Shown here: piece after piece, positions 7,316 to 15,533 of the stretch
Numbering within the stretch: the stretch's first letter is position 1
Layout of the letters: the number at the start of each line of letters is the position of its first letter
Origin: Sediminicoccus rosea
GTDB lineage: Bacteria > Pseudomonadota > Alphaproteobacteria > Acetobacterales > Acetobacteraceae
Length of the DNA stretch: 64,000 bases
Direction: 5' to 3'
Assembly (NCBI RefSeq): GCF_033547095.1
Contig: NZ_CP137852.1
Coordinates: forward strand, 3,093,501-3,157,500
Translations under genes and position numbers: made by a program
The notes under the pieces: model-generated
Told to the model about the DNA's origin: nothing
What the model saw: the letters and a program-made list of their open reading frames with translations, nothing else
Databases searched by the model: none

Positions 7316-9019
7316 GTGTCACGCAACCTCGCCCAGCCCGATTCCGCCCCAGGCGCTGCCCTCCAGGGCCCTGCCGCGCGCGCCGCGCAGAACAGCATCG
7401 TGCTGGTCGGCATGCCGGGGGCGGGCAAGTCCTCGATCGGCCGCCGCCTCGCCGCGCGCCTGGGCCTGCCCTTCCGCGACGCCGACACCGAGATCGAGCA
7501 GGCCGCCGGCATCCCCATCGCCGAGATCTTCGCCCGCTATGGCGAGGCGCATTTCCGCGAGGGCGAGCGGCGCGTCATCGCCCGCCTGCTCAATTCGGGC
7601 GAGCCCATCGTGCTGGCGACCGGCGGCGGCGCCTATGTGGACCCGCGCTCCCGCGCCGCCATCCGCGATTCCGGGGCAACCGCGCTCTGGCTGAAATGCC
7701 GCCTCTCCACCCTGCTGCGCCGCGTGGCGGGGCGCGACCACCGCCCCATGTTCGTCGGCCAGGACCCGCGCGAGGTGCTGGAGCGCCTGATGGCCGCCCG
7801 CCACCCCGCCTATGCCGAGGCCGATGTGACCCTGCTCTGTTCCGACGAACCCCCCGAAGTCACCACGCGCCGCGTGGCCGAGGCTCTCTCCGCGCATCGC
7901 CCGCCCGAGCGGCTGCATGTGGCGCTCTCCCGCAACGCCTATGACATCGTGATCGGCGAGGGCGTGCTGCGGCGCGCGGGCGCCGAGATGGCGCAGCGGC
8001 TGGAAGGCAGGCGCGCCGTGATCGTCAGCGACCAGTCGGTCGCGCCGCTGCATCTGCCGACGCTGCGCGAATCGCTCGCCGATGCGGGCTTCACCGTGGC
8101 CGGCGAGTTCCTGGTGCCGCCGGGCGAGGCCAGCAAGTGCTTCACCCAGTTCGAGCGCCTGGTGGATGGCATCCTCTCGGCCAAGGCGGATCGCCGCCTC
8201 GCCGTCATCGCGCTGGGGGGTGGCGTGGTGGGCGACCTCGCGGGCTTCGCCGCCGCCGCCGTGCTGCGCGGCCTGCCCTTCGTGCAGTGCCCGACCACGC
8301 TGCTGGCCCAGGTGGACAGCTCGGTCGGCGGCAAGACCGGCATCAACACGAGCCATGGCAAGAACCTCGTCGGCGCCTTCCACCAGCCCCGGCTGGTATT
8401 GGCCGACACCGCGACCCTGCGCACCCTGCCGCCGCGCGAGCTGCGCGCGGGCTGGGCCGAGGTCGCCAAGCACGGGCTGCTGCAGGGTCCGCTCTGGGAA
8501 TGGTGCGAGAGCGAGGGCCCACGCGCCATGCAGGGCGACCCGGAGGCGCTGGCCTATGCGGTGCTGGAGAGCTGCCGGCTGAAATCCGCCGTCGTCGTGG
8601 ATGACGAGTTCGAGATGAAGGCCGAGGGCGGGCGCGCGCTGCTCAACCTCGGCCACACCTTCGGCCATGCGCTGGAGGCCGAGTGCGGCTATGGCGGCGA
8701 ATTGCTGCATGGCGAGGCGGTCGCGATCGGCCTCGGCCTCGCCACCGAGCTCTCGGCCCGCCTTGGCCTCTGCTCGCAGGAAATGCCGGGCCGGGTGCGG
8801 GAGCACCTGCGCGAGGTGGGGCTGCCCAACCGCATCGCCGCCCTGCCCCGCCGCTTCAGCGTGGAGCGGCTGATCGCCCGCATGCGGGCCGACAAGAAGG
8901 CGCGCGACGGCGCGATGCGCTTCGTGCTGCTGCGCGCCCCGGGCGACGTGTTCACCGAGAGCGGCGTGACCGAGGCCATGGTCCGCGCGCTCCTCAGCGA
9001 GGAAGGCTGCGAGCCATGA
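7316..9019 (+). CDS. aroKB: Bifunctional shikimate kinase / 3-dehydroquinate synthase fusion
   Basis: One uninterrupted frame encodes two enzymes of aromatic amino acid synthesis. Residues ~25-190 are shikimate kinase: Walker A GMPGAGKSS (Lys38), the DADTEIE substrate region and the ATGGGA loop near 101. Residues ~200-567 are 3-dehydroquinate synthase: GGGVVGDLAGF (about 301-311), VDSSVGGKTGIN (about 333-344), and the zinc-ligand region with Glu431/433, the His447-TFGHA motif and His465 in LLHGEAV. The linker is under 15 residues. The start is uncertain: GTG 7316 is chosen because a GCTAGC -10-like element just upstream would give a leaderless or near-leaderless message; GTG 7298, with an AGGA 10 nt upstream, is the alternative. 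It overlaps the next gene by 4 bp. Confidence 0.92.
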   Translation: MSRNLAQPDSAPGAALQGPAARAAQNSIVLVGMPGAGKSSIGRRLAARLGLPFRDADTEIEQAAGIPIAEIFARYGEAHFREGERRVIARLLNSGEPIVLATGGGAYVDPRSRAAIRDSGATALWLKCRLSTLLRRVAGRDHRPMFVGQDPREVLERLMAARHPAYAEADVTLLCSDEPPEVTTRRVAEALSAHRPPERLHVALSRNAYDIVIGEGVLRRAGAEMAQRLEGRRAVIVSDQSVAPLHLPTLRESLADAGFTVAGEFLVPPGEASKCFTQFERLVDGILSAKADRRLAVIALGGGVVGDLAGFAAAAVLRGLPFVQCPTTLLAQVDSSVGGKTGINTSHGKNLVGAFHQPRLVLADTATLRTLPPRELRAGWAEVAKHGLLQGPLWEWCESEGPRAMQGDPEALAYAVLESCRLKSAVVVDDEFEMKAEGGRALLNLGHTFGHALEAECGYGGELLHGEAVAIGLGLATELSARLGLCSQEMPGRVREHLREVGLPNRIAALPRRFSVERLIARMRADKKARDGAMRFVLLRAPGDVFTESGVTEAMVRALLSEEGCEP

Positions 9020-10035
9020 GCGAGTACAACCTCCAGGTCCTGCTGAAGCGTCGCCCCGTGGGTGAGCCGGTGGAGGGCGATTTCGAGATCGTCGAGGGGC
9101 CAGTGCCGCTGCCCGGCCATGGCCAGGTGCTGGTGCGCAACCGCTTCCTCAGTCTCGACCCCTACATGCGCGGGCGGATGAGCGACGCGAAGAGTTACGC
9201 CAAGCCCGTCGAACTCGGCGCCGTGATGGAAGGCGCGACGGTGGGCGAGGTGATCGCTTCGAACGACCCCGCCTTCGCGCCGGGCGATGCGGTGATGGGC
9301 GGCCAGGGCTGGCAGCGCTTCTGTACCATGGACGGCGCGAAGCTGCGTAAGGTGGATGTGAACGAGGTGCCGCTCTCGGCCAATCTCGGCGTGCTTGGCA
9401 TGCCGGGGCTGACCGCCTGGGTCGGCCTCGAGGATATCGGCGAGCCCAAGCCGGGCGAGACGGTGGTGATCAGCGCGGCCTCGGGCGCGGTGGGGCAGGT
9501 GGCGGGGCAGATCGCGCGCGCGCGCGGCGCGCGCGTCATCGGCATCGCGGGGGGCGCGGCCAAATGCGCCTTCGTGAAGGATGAGCTGGGCTTCGACGAC
9601 TGCCTCGATCATCGCGGCGACCTCGAAGCGCAGCTCGACGCCGCGTGCCCCAACGGCATCGACGTCTATTGGGAGAATGTGGGCGGCCATGTGCAGGCCG
9701 CCGTCTTCCCGCGCTTCCGCGATTTCGGCCGCATGGTGATGTGCGGGATGATCGCGCAGTACAACATCGCCCCCGGCGCCGATGCCGCCGGCGCGCCGCC
9801 CGGGCCCAATCTCGGCCCCGTCGTCCGCAAGCGGCTTCGCATCCAGGGCTTCATCGTCAGCGACCATGGCTGGCAGCGCTATCCGCAATTCCGCGCGGTG
9901 ATGCTGGGGCTGATCCGCGGCGGGCAGCTCACCTGGCGCGAGGATGTGGTGACGGGCCTTGCCGCGGCGCCGCGCGCCTTCATCGGCCTGCTCAAGGGCG
10001 AGAATTTCGGCAAGCTCGTCATCAAGGTGGAATGA
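9016..10035 (+). CDS. NADP-dependent oxidoreductase, MDR family (CurA-like)
   Basis: The 339-aa protein matches the leukotriene B4 dehydrogenase / CurA branch of medium-chain reductases, which reduce activated double bonds with NADPH and lack the zinc of alcohol dehydrogenases. The N-terminal GroES-like part contains FLSLDPYMRGRM (about 40-55). The Rossmann part contains SAASGAVGQVAGQIARARG (about 155-175), then DVYWENVGG (about 216-224). It overlaps the end of the aroK-aroB gene by 4 bp, so it is co-transcribed, although no metabolic link to shikimate is obvious. The substrate is unknown. Confidence 0.88.
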   Translation: MSEYNLQVLLKRRPVGEPVEGDFEIVEGPVPLPGHGQVLVRNRFLSLDPYMRGRMSDAKSYAKPVELGAVMEGATVGEVIASNDPAFAPGDAVMGGQGWQRFCTMDGAKLRKVDVNEVPLSANLGVLGMPGLTAWVGLEDIGEPKPGETVVISAASGAVGQVAGQIARARGARVIGIAGGAAKCAFVKDELGFDDCLDHRGDLEAQLDAACPNGIDVYWENVGGHVQAAVFPRFRDFGRMVMCGMIAQYNIAPGADAAGAPPGPNLGPVVRKRLRIQGFIVSDHGWQRYPQFRAVMLGLIRGGQLTWREDVVTGLAAAPRAFIGLLKGENFGKLVIKVE

Positions 10036-10110
10036 GCGCGCGGCTTCTTGCAATGCTGCCATGCATGAAGCACACAGACGCCTGACCTTATCCCGGGACG
10101 GAGAGACACC

Positions 10111-11112
10111 ATGACGCGTTTCATCACCCGCCGCGCCAGCCTCGCCGCCCTTGGCGGCGGTGCGGCCGGCCTTGCGCTGCCGGCCAACCACGCGCGCGCC
10201 CAGGCACCGCGCGAGCTGCGGCTCGGCCTCATCACGCCGCCGCCGCACACCTGGAACCAGCAGCTGGCAGCCTGGGGCACGCGGCTGCGCGATGCCTCGA
10301 ACGGGCGCTTCACCGTCACGCTCTTCCCCTCGGGCCAGCTCGGCAACGAGGCGGCGATGTTGCAGCAGCTGCAGACCGGCGCGCTCGACCTCAGCCTGCT
10401 GACCGTCTCCGAGATCAGCAACCGCGTGGATGCCTTCGGCGCGCTGCTCGCCCCCTTCATCGCGCGCAACATCGAGGAGGCGGTTCGCATGCTCCGCCAC
10501 CCGATCGCGCTCGGCCTGCTCAACGGCCTGCCGCAGGCGACGGGCTGCGTCGGCTTCCGCTACGGCATGGTCGGCATGCGCCAGATCAGCACGCGCGAGG
10601 TGACGAACACGCTGGCCGACCTGCGCGGCAAGAAGGTGCGCATCACCCCGGCCGCGCCGACGCGCGACTTCTTCAACCTGATCGGCATGGCGCCCACGCC
10701 GCTGCCGCTGCCAGCCATCTTCGAGGCGCTGTCCAACGGGCAGATCGACGGCGTGGACCTGGATTTCGAGAGCATCATCAACAACCGGTTCCAGGATCTC
10801 TGCCGGACGATGCTGCTCACCAACCACTTCATGTTCCCGGCGGTGGGCCTGATGTCCGCCCGCGTCTTCGGGACGCTGGCACCGGCCGACCGCGAGCTGA
10901 TCCGCGGCACGATGACCGAGGCGCTGGACGCGCTCTGCGATTCGATGCCGGAGCGCGAGGCGCGCCAGGGGGCGCAGCTGCGCGCGAGCAACATGCAGGT
11001 CCGCCCCACCGGGCCGGAATTCTTCGGCGATGCGGTGGCGCAGTTCGACCGCGCCTGGGGCCCGCGCGCGCCGGCGCTGGCGCAGCTCCGCGCGGCCTTC
11101 CCGCGCGGCTGA
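10111..11112 (+). CDS. dctP: TRAP transporter substrate-binding protein (DctP family)
   Basis: This 333-aa periplasmic receptor captures an organic anion for the TRAP permease encoded next. An RR-containing signal peptide (TRRASLAALGGGAAG..., cleavage near NHARA-Q at about residue 30) precedes a DctP fold with GLITPPPHTWNQQL, FPSGQLGNEAAMLQQLQTGALDL and DLRGKKVRI, all typical of the family. The DctP signature Arg is in the KKVRITPAAP segment. It is the first gene of a dctP-dctQ-dctM set. The stem-loop between it and dctQ may set its higher expression. The ligand cannot be read from sequence. Confidence 0.92.
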   Translation: MTRFITRRASLAALGGGAAGLALPANHARAQAPRELRLGLITPPPHTWNQQLAAWGTRLRDASNGRFTVTLFPSGQLGNEAAMLQQLQTGALDLSLLTVSEISNRVDAFGALLAPFIARNIEEAVRMLRHPIALGLLNGLPQATGCVGFRYGMVGMRQISTREVTNTLADLRGKKVRITPAAPTRDFFNLIGMAPTPLPLPAIFEALSNGQIDGVDLDFESIINNRFQDLCRTMLLTNHFMFPAVGLMSARVFGTLAPADRELIRGTMTEALDALCDSMPEREARQGAQLRASNMQVRPTGPEFFGDAVAQFDRAWGPRAPALAQLRAAFPRG

Positions 11113-11161
11113 GGTGGCTTCGACTGACTGCGGGGGCGCCTTGCCCCTTCGCACTCCCGCA

Positions 11162-11182
11162 GCAGGAACCGCGGGTTCCTGC
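11162..11182 (+). promoter_or_regulatory. Perfect stem-loop in the dctP-dctQ intercistronic region
   Basis: GCAGGAACC and GGTTCCTGC form a perfect 9-bp stem with a 3-nt GCG loop, 49 nt after the dctP stop and 17 nt before the dctQ start. There is no T tract. It may be a processing or 3'-stabilising element that leaves more binding-protein than permease message. Confidence 0.5.
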
Positions 11183-11199
11183 GCCGTCGGATCCTCGTG

Positions 11200-11763
11200 A
11201 TGCGGCGCATCAGCCTTGCCGTCGCGGCGCTGGAGAAGGGCGCGCTGGTCATCTGCATGGCCCTCGTGCTCGGCCTCGTGCTGCTCAACGTCGTCACCCG
11301 CAGCATCAACTATTCGCTCTTCTGGGTGGATGAGGCCGCGGTCTTCGCCATGGTCTGGGCCTGCTTCATCGGCGCCTCGCTGCTGGTGCACCAGCGCATG
11401 GATTTCGCGGTGACATTGCTGACCGACCCCCTGCCCGACCGGCTGCGCCACGCGGCGCGCGTGGTGGTGGATGCGCTGGTGCTGGGCTTCGGCGTGCTGA
11501 TGGTGGTGCTGTGCTGGTGGTGGTTCGACCTGCCCACCCTGGTGGCGCAGAACTGGAACCTGCAGGCTTTCTTCGAGGTGAACTACAACGGCATCTACAT
11601 GGACCGGCCGACCACGGTGAACCTGCCGAAATGGCCCTTCTTCCTGGTCATGCCCTGGTTCGCGCTCACCACCACCCTGCATGCGACCGCGAACCTCCTG
11701 GAGGACCTGGCCGCCATGCGCTCGGGCGAGGCCTTCGCCGAGCGCCAGGAGGCGGAGGTTTGA
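11200..11763 (+). CDS. dctQ: TRAP transporter small permease (DctQ family)
   Basis: The 187-aa membrane protein has four predicted helices: about 12-34 (ALVICMALVLGLVLLNVV), 44-64 (VDEAAVFAMVWACFIGASLL), 88-112 and 145-165. The second carries the family pattern W-DE-A-V. It pairs with DctM in the inner membrane of a sodium-driven TRAP transporter. ATG 11200 is chosen; a GTG directly before it (11197) is the alternative. The segment between helices 3 and 4 is longer than in minimal DctQ proteins. Its stop overlaps the TTG start of dctM. Confidence 0.9.
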   Translation: MRRISLAVAALEKGALVICMALVLGLVLLNVVTRSINYSLFWVDEAAVFAMVWACFIGASLLVHQRMDFAVTLLTDPLPDRLRHAARVVVDALVLGFGVLMVVLCWWWFDLPTLVAQNWNLQAFFEVNYNGIYMDRPTTVNLPKWPFFLVMPWFALTTTLHATANLLEDLAAMRSGEAFAERQEAEV

Positions 11764-13025
11764 TCACCGGCATCGCCTTCGCCGTCCTGCTCTTCATCGG
11801 CGCGCCCATCGGCATCGTGCTCGGGCTCTCGGCCGCGGCCTATATCTTCGCCAGCAACAACCAGGTGCTGCTCGGCTCCTACCCGATCCAGATGTTCGGC
11901 GGCGTCGAGAATTACGGCCTGCTCGCCATTCCGCTGTTTCTCATCCTGGGCGAGATCATGAATGGCGCGGGAATCACCACGCGCCTGATCGGCCTCGCCC
12001 GCGCCTTCGTGGGGACGGTGCGCGGCGGCCTTGCCTACATCAACGTGCTGGCCAATGCGCTGATGGCGAGCATCCTGGGCTCGGCCGCGGCGCAGATCGC
12101 CATCATGAGCCGCGTCATCGTCCCCGAGATGGACCGCGAGGGCTATGACCGCCGCTTTTCGGTCGCCACCACCGCCTCGGCGGGGTTGCTCGCCCCCATC
12201 ATCCCGCCCTCCATGATGTTCGTCGTCTATGCGGTGCTGGCGCGGGTGGCGACGGGCGACATGTTCCTGGCCGGCATCATCCCGGGCCTGATGATGACGG
12301 CGGGCTTCTTCCTCGTGATCTTCTGCGTGGGTCTCGTCAGCCCCTTCCCCGCCCCCCGGCCGCTCGGCTGGGGGGATCGCCTGCGCCTGCTGCGCGATGG
12401 CGCGCTGACGCTGCTGATCCCGGTGGTCATCATCGGCAGCATCACCACGGGCGTCGCGACGGCCACCGAGAGTGCCGCCGTCGCCTGCGTCGCGGCCTAT
12501 CTCATCGGCCGCTTCGTCACGCGCGAATTCCATGACCGGGACCTGCCGCGCATGCTGCTGGCGGCGGGGCGCAACGCGGCCGTGGTGCTCTTCATGGTCG
12601 CGACGGCGGCGGTCTTCGGCTGGGTGCTGACGTTCGGCAAGGTGCCGCAGGACATCGCGGCCTGGATCCAGACCATCGCGACCGGCCCCGTCTCCTTCAT
12701 GCTGCTGGTGAACTTCATCCTGCTGGTGATCGGCACGGTGATCGACGGCATCCCGGGCCTCATCATGGTCGTGCCGATCCTTCTGCCCATCGCGACCGAC
12801 ATCTACGGGATCGATCCCGTGCATTTCGGCGTGGTGGTCTCGATCAACCTGGTGCTGGGCCTCGTCTCGCCGCCCGTGGGCATCGCGCTCTTCATCGCGG
12901 CGGCGGTGACGAAGATGAAGCCCGGCCAGATCTTCCTCTGGACCATCCCCTATTGCGTGACGACGGCGGTGGTCCTCGTCCTGCTCAGCATCTTCCCGGC
13001 GCTCACGCTCTACCTCGTGCGCTGA
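11760..13025 (+). CDS. dctM: TRAP transporter large permease (DctM family)
   Basis: The 421-aa protein is the ion-coupled translocation subunit with about 12 membrane helices. Family hallmarks are the N-terminal LLFIGAPIGIVLGLS, NALMASILGSAAAQIAIMSRVIVPEM, and PIIPPSMMFVVYAVLA at about 140-155. The start is TTG at 11760, overlapping the dctQ stop and preceded by a good AGGAGGCGGAGG ribosome site; the frame extends upstream but that part is antiparallel to no known DctM N-terminus. It completes a three-part TRAP importer for an unidentified small organic acid. Confidence 0.92.
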   Translation: MITGIAFAVLLFIGAPIGIVLGLSAAAYIFASNNQVLLGSYPIQMFGGVENYGLLAIPLFLILGEIMNGAGITTRLIGLARAFVGTVRGGLAYINVLANALMASILGSAAAQIAIMSRVIVPEMDREGYDRRFSVATTASAGLLAPIIPPSMMFVVYAVLARVATGDMFLAGIIPGLMMTAGFFLVIFCVGLVSPFPAPRPLGWGDRLRLLRDGALTLLIPVVIIGSITTGVATATESAAVACVAAYLIGRFVTREFHDRDLPRMLLAAGRNAAVVLFMVATAAVFGWVLTFGKVPQDIAAWIQTIATGPVSFMLLVNFILLVIGTVIDGIPGLIMVVPILLPIATDIYGIDPVHFGVVVSINLVLGLVSPPVGIALFIAAAVTKMKPGQIFLWTIPYCVTTAVVLVLLSIFPALTLYLVR

Positions 13026-13213
13026 AGCCCGCCGCGAAGCCGGCGCCCAAGCGAGGATGGCCAAGATCCTTCGGCATGCGGGACTCGCGCCGGACGATGA
13101 TCCGCATGGCGAGACCACATCCAGACCCATGCCAGGAAACGAATTCGCGCCCATGGTGACCTTCGCACGGCACCGGGGGCGCGGCTGCATGCGGCACCGG
13201 GATCATCACACTT

Positions 13214-13228
13214 GCGTTGCATCAACGC
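13214..13228. promoter_or_regulatory. Palindrome, candidate operator
   Basis: GCGTTG and CAACGC form a perfect 6-bp inverted repeat with a 3-nt CAT centre, upstream of the four-gene binding-protein operon. The symmetry suits a dimeric regulator. Low length, so chance cannot be excluded. Confidence 0.35.
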
Positions 13229-13246
13229 GCAGCGCGCTTCAACCTC

Positions 13247-13259
13247 CCACACTGTGTGG
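13247..13259. promoter_or_regulatory. Second palindrome, candidate operator
   Basis: CCACAC and GTGTGG form a perfect 13-bp palindrome about a single T, 18 bp after the first palindrome. Together they may mark a regulated promoter for the genes starting at 13343. Confidence 0.35.
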
Positions 13260-13342
13260 CGTCGAGTCACCCGGACCGCTCCGCAGGAGGCGGCCATGCG
13301 CAAGAGAACGCGGTCGGGGAAAGGGGCAAGGGCGGGAGCGCG

Positions 13343-14197
13343 ATGAGCAGGCAGGTTGCAGCCACGATGCCCCCCCAGCCCTGCGGCACCGATCCTGCCG
13401 TCGCACGGGCCACGCGCCGCGCCGTTCTCGCCGCCGCCTTCCTGCTGCCCGCCGCGGCCAGCGCGCAGACGGTGGATGACTCCCTCGCCGGGGTGGTCCG
13501 CCGCGGCGTGCTGCGGGTGAATATCGGCTACTGGACGGCCAGCTTCGTGCCCCAGCCCGCCCCCGGCGAACCGCGCATGCGCGACAGCTTCCACGAAGCC
13601 CTGGCGCGGCAGATCGCACGGCAGTTCGGCGTCCGGGCGGAACTCCTCCCCGCGCGCGAATCGGGCGACGGCATCCAGCGCCTGAATTCGGGCGCGGTGG
13701 ACCTGGCCCTCGCGCCGCCGCTGACACGCAACCTGCTGCGCCAGATCATGTTCTGCGCGCCACACGCCATGATGGACCTGGTCGTTCTCGGCCGCACCCC
13801 GCCAGAGGGCGAGCGCGCGCGGCCGCGGCTCGACGCCATGCGCCTCGGCACGCTCGCCGTGCTGGCGCCGACGCTGGCCGATCGCGGCGCGTTGACGAGC
13901 ATGATGCCGGTGGCCACGCCCTGGCTCCTGATGGAGCACCTGCTGGAGGGGCGGCTGGATGGCGTCATCGTCACCCGGGTCATGGCCGATTCCGCGCTCG
14001 TCCATTTCGAGGGCGCGGGGCTGCGCGTGCAGCAGGCCATCACCAGCGCGGCCTTCGGGGGCGCCGTCGCCTACGGGGCGCATGACCTGCGGCGCGCCGT
14101 CAACCTCGCCATCGAGCAACTCCTGCTCGATGGCAGCCTCGCCGCCCTGTTCCGCCGCGAGATGGGCCTCCCCTTCAACCCGCCTTATCCGGAATGA
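13343..14197 (+). CDS. Family 3 (amino-acid-type) periplasmic binding protein
   Basis: The 284-aa secreted protein has an RR-containing signal peptide (VARATRRAVLAAAFLLPAAASA, cleavage near residue 42) and then an SBP_bac_3-type fold starting VVRRGVLRVNIGYW. The motif DGIQRLNSGAVDLALAPPLTRN (about 108-130) corresponds to the 'R-L-x-G-x-x-D' hinge region of the family. The ATG at 13343 follows a GGGCGGGAG ribosome site and gives a normal export signal; the frame upstream is not used. It is the first of four binding-protein genes overlapping by 4 bp, with no permease or ATPase among them. Ligand unknown. Confidence 0.8.
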   Translation: MSRQVAATMPPQPCGTDPAVARATRRAVLAAAFLLPAAASAQTVDDSLAGVVRRGVLRVNIGYWTASFVPQPAPGEPRMRDSFHEALARQIARQFGVRAELLPARESGDGIQRLNSGAVDLALAPPLTRNLLRQIMFCAPHAMMDLVVLGRTPPEGERARPRLDAMRLGTLAVLAPTLADRGALTSMMPVATPWLLMEHLLEGRLDGVIVTRVMADSALVHFEGAGLRVQQAITSAAFGGAVAYGAHDLRRAVNLAIEQLLLDGSLAALFRREMGLPFNPPYPE

Positions 14198-15531
14198 CGC
14201 CGATGCCGCATCAGATCCTTCCGCGTCGCAGCCTGCTGGGCACCGGGCTCTCCCTCGCGCTCGCGGCGCCGGCGCTGGCGCAGTCGGCCGACCCGCAGAC
14301 CGTCAGCTTCATCAGCTGGACCAGCACCGAGCCCATCCAGGCCGCGCTGCGCGCGCAGATCGCGAGCTTCATGACGGCGACCGGCCTGCGCGTCGCGCAC
14401 CAGCACTTCCCCTGGAGCAGCTACCGCACGGCGCTGCTCTCCCGCATGCTCAGCGAGGGGCCCGCCGATGTGATCTGGCTCTCCGACGCCTGGCTGCCGG
14501 AATTCGCGGAAGCCGGCTGGGTGCGGCCGATCGAGGATGTGGCGGCGCTGATGCGCTTCACGCCCGAGACGCGCGTCAGCTGCGTGCAGGGCATGAGCCA
14601 CCGCGGCGAGCAATACGGGCTCTCCTACTACAGCGACCACATGAGCTTTCTCTACAATGCGCGCCTCCTGCAGCGCGCGGGCTTCACGGAGCCGCCCAGG
14701 AACTGGAACGAGATGCTGCAGCAGGCGCAGGTGATGCGCCGGCGGGGGATCTCGGCGGCGCCGCTCGGCCTGCCGCTCGCCGCCGACCCCTGGCTGATCG
14801 AGATCGTCTCCACCCTGGTGTTCAGCTTCGGCGGCGCCTTCGTGGCAGGCGGCGAGCCGGTGATGGCGCAGCGCCCGGCGACGCGCGCCGCGCTGGAATT
14901 CCTGGCCCGCCTCATCCTGCATGAGCATGTGGTCGCCACCGATGCGGTGAATGCGAGCGAGGATGACGTGCTGGAGGCCTTCGGCCAGGGCCAGCATGCC
15001 TTCGCCATCCTGCCCACCTACCGCATGCGCTTCCTGAACAACCCGGCGCGCTTTGCCGAGGCGGGGAATTTCCACCTCACGCTCATGCCCAATGGCGGCG
15101 ACGCCACCGGGCACGAGACCTGCGGCTGGGTGCGGATGTACGCGCTCACTTCCGCCGCGGCGGGCAATCTGCGACGGCTGCGCAACGCCAGCGCCTTCAT
15201 GGAGTCCTTCGGCGGGCGGGACCAAACGGGCGAATACACCATGGCCAAGCGCATGCTCTTCGGCGCCGGCGTGCCCTTCTGCCCGACGCCGCTCTACCGG
15301 GACCCGCAGGTGATCGACTACGTCACGCGCTGGAGCCTGGGCGGCAACCTGCTGCTGCGCCAGCAGCTCGATGCGGTGCGGACGAAGGACACGATCTCGC
15401 CCTGGTTCGGCAACTGGCAGTCCCTGACCGACCCGCTCTGGCGGGCGATGTGCCAGGGGACGCTGGCACCCCAGGCCGGCCTGACCCTGGCGACAGAGGC
15501 CTGGACGGGCCTCCGGCGGTCGAGGAACTGA
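14194..15531 (+). CDS. Family 1 (sugar-type) extracellular solute-binding protein
   Basis: The 445-aa protein is larger than its three neighbours and belongs to the SBP_bac_1 (MalE/UgpB-like) class. It has an RRSLLGTGLSLALAAPALA signal peptide (about 10-28) and a two-domain Venus-flytrap body with VSFISWTSTEPIQ, GPADVIWLSDAWLPEFAEAGW and GLSYYSDHMSFLYNARLLQRAGF. Such proteins usually capture sugars or glycerol phosphates for an ABC importer. Its start overlaps the preceding gene by 4 bp and it lies 2 nt before the next, so it is in one operon with family 3 receptors, an unusual mix. Confidence 0.85.
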   Translation: MTPMPHQILPRRSLLGTGLSLALAAPALAQSADPQTVSFISWTSTEPIQAALRAQIASFMTATGLRVAHQHFPWSSYRTALLSRMLSEGPADVIWLSDAWLPEFAEAGWVRPIEDVAALMRFTPETRVSCVQGMSHRGEQYGLSYYSDHMSFLYNARLLQRAGFTEPPRNWNEMLQQAQVMRRRGISAAPLGLPLAADPWLIEIVSTLVFSFGGAFVAGGEPVMAQRPATRAALEFLARLILHEHVVATDAVNASEDDVLEAFGQGQHAFAILPTYRMRFLNNPARFAEAGNFHLTLMPNGGDATGHETCGWVRMYALTSAAAGNLRRLRNASAFMESFGGRDQTGEYTMAKRMLFGAGVPFCPTPLYRDPQVIDYVTRWSLGGNLLLRQQLDAVRTKDTISPWFGNWQSLTDPLWRAMCQGTLAPQAGLTLATEAWTGLRRSRN

Positions 15532-15533
15532 GC

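Larger units (their letters stand above)
13026..13342 (+). other. 317-bp gene-free leader with paired palindromes
   Basis: No credible gene was found between dctM and the binding-protein operon; frames here are short and lack family resemblance. The notable content is two palindromes (13214-13228 and 13247-13259) and a purine-rich ribosome site (GGGCGGGAG) ahead of the ATG at 13343. The operon promoter must lie here. Confidence 0.55.
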
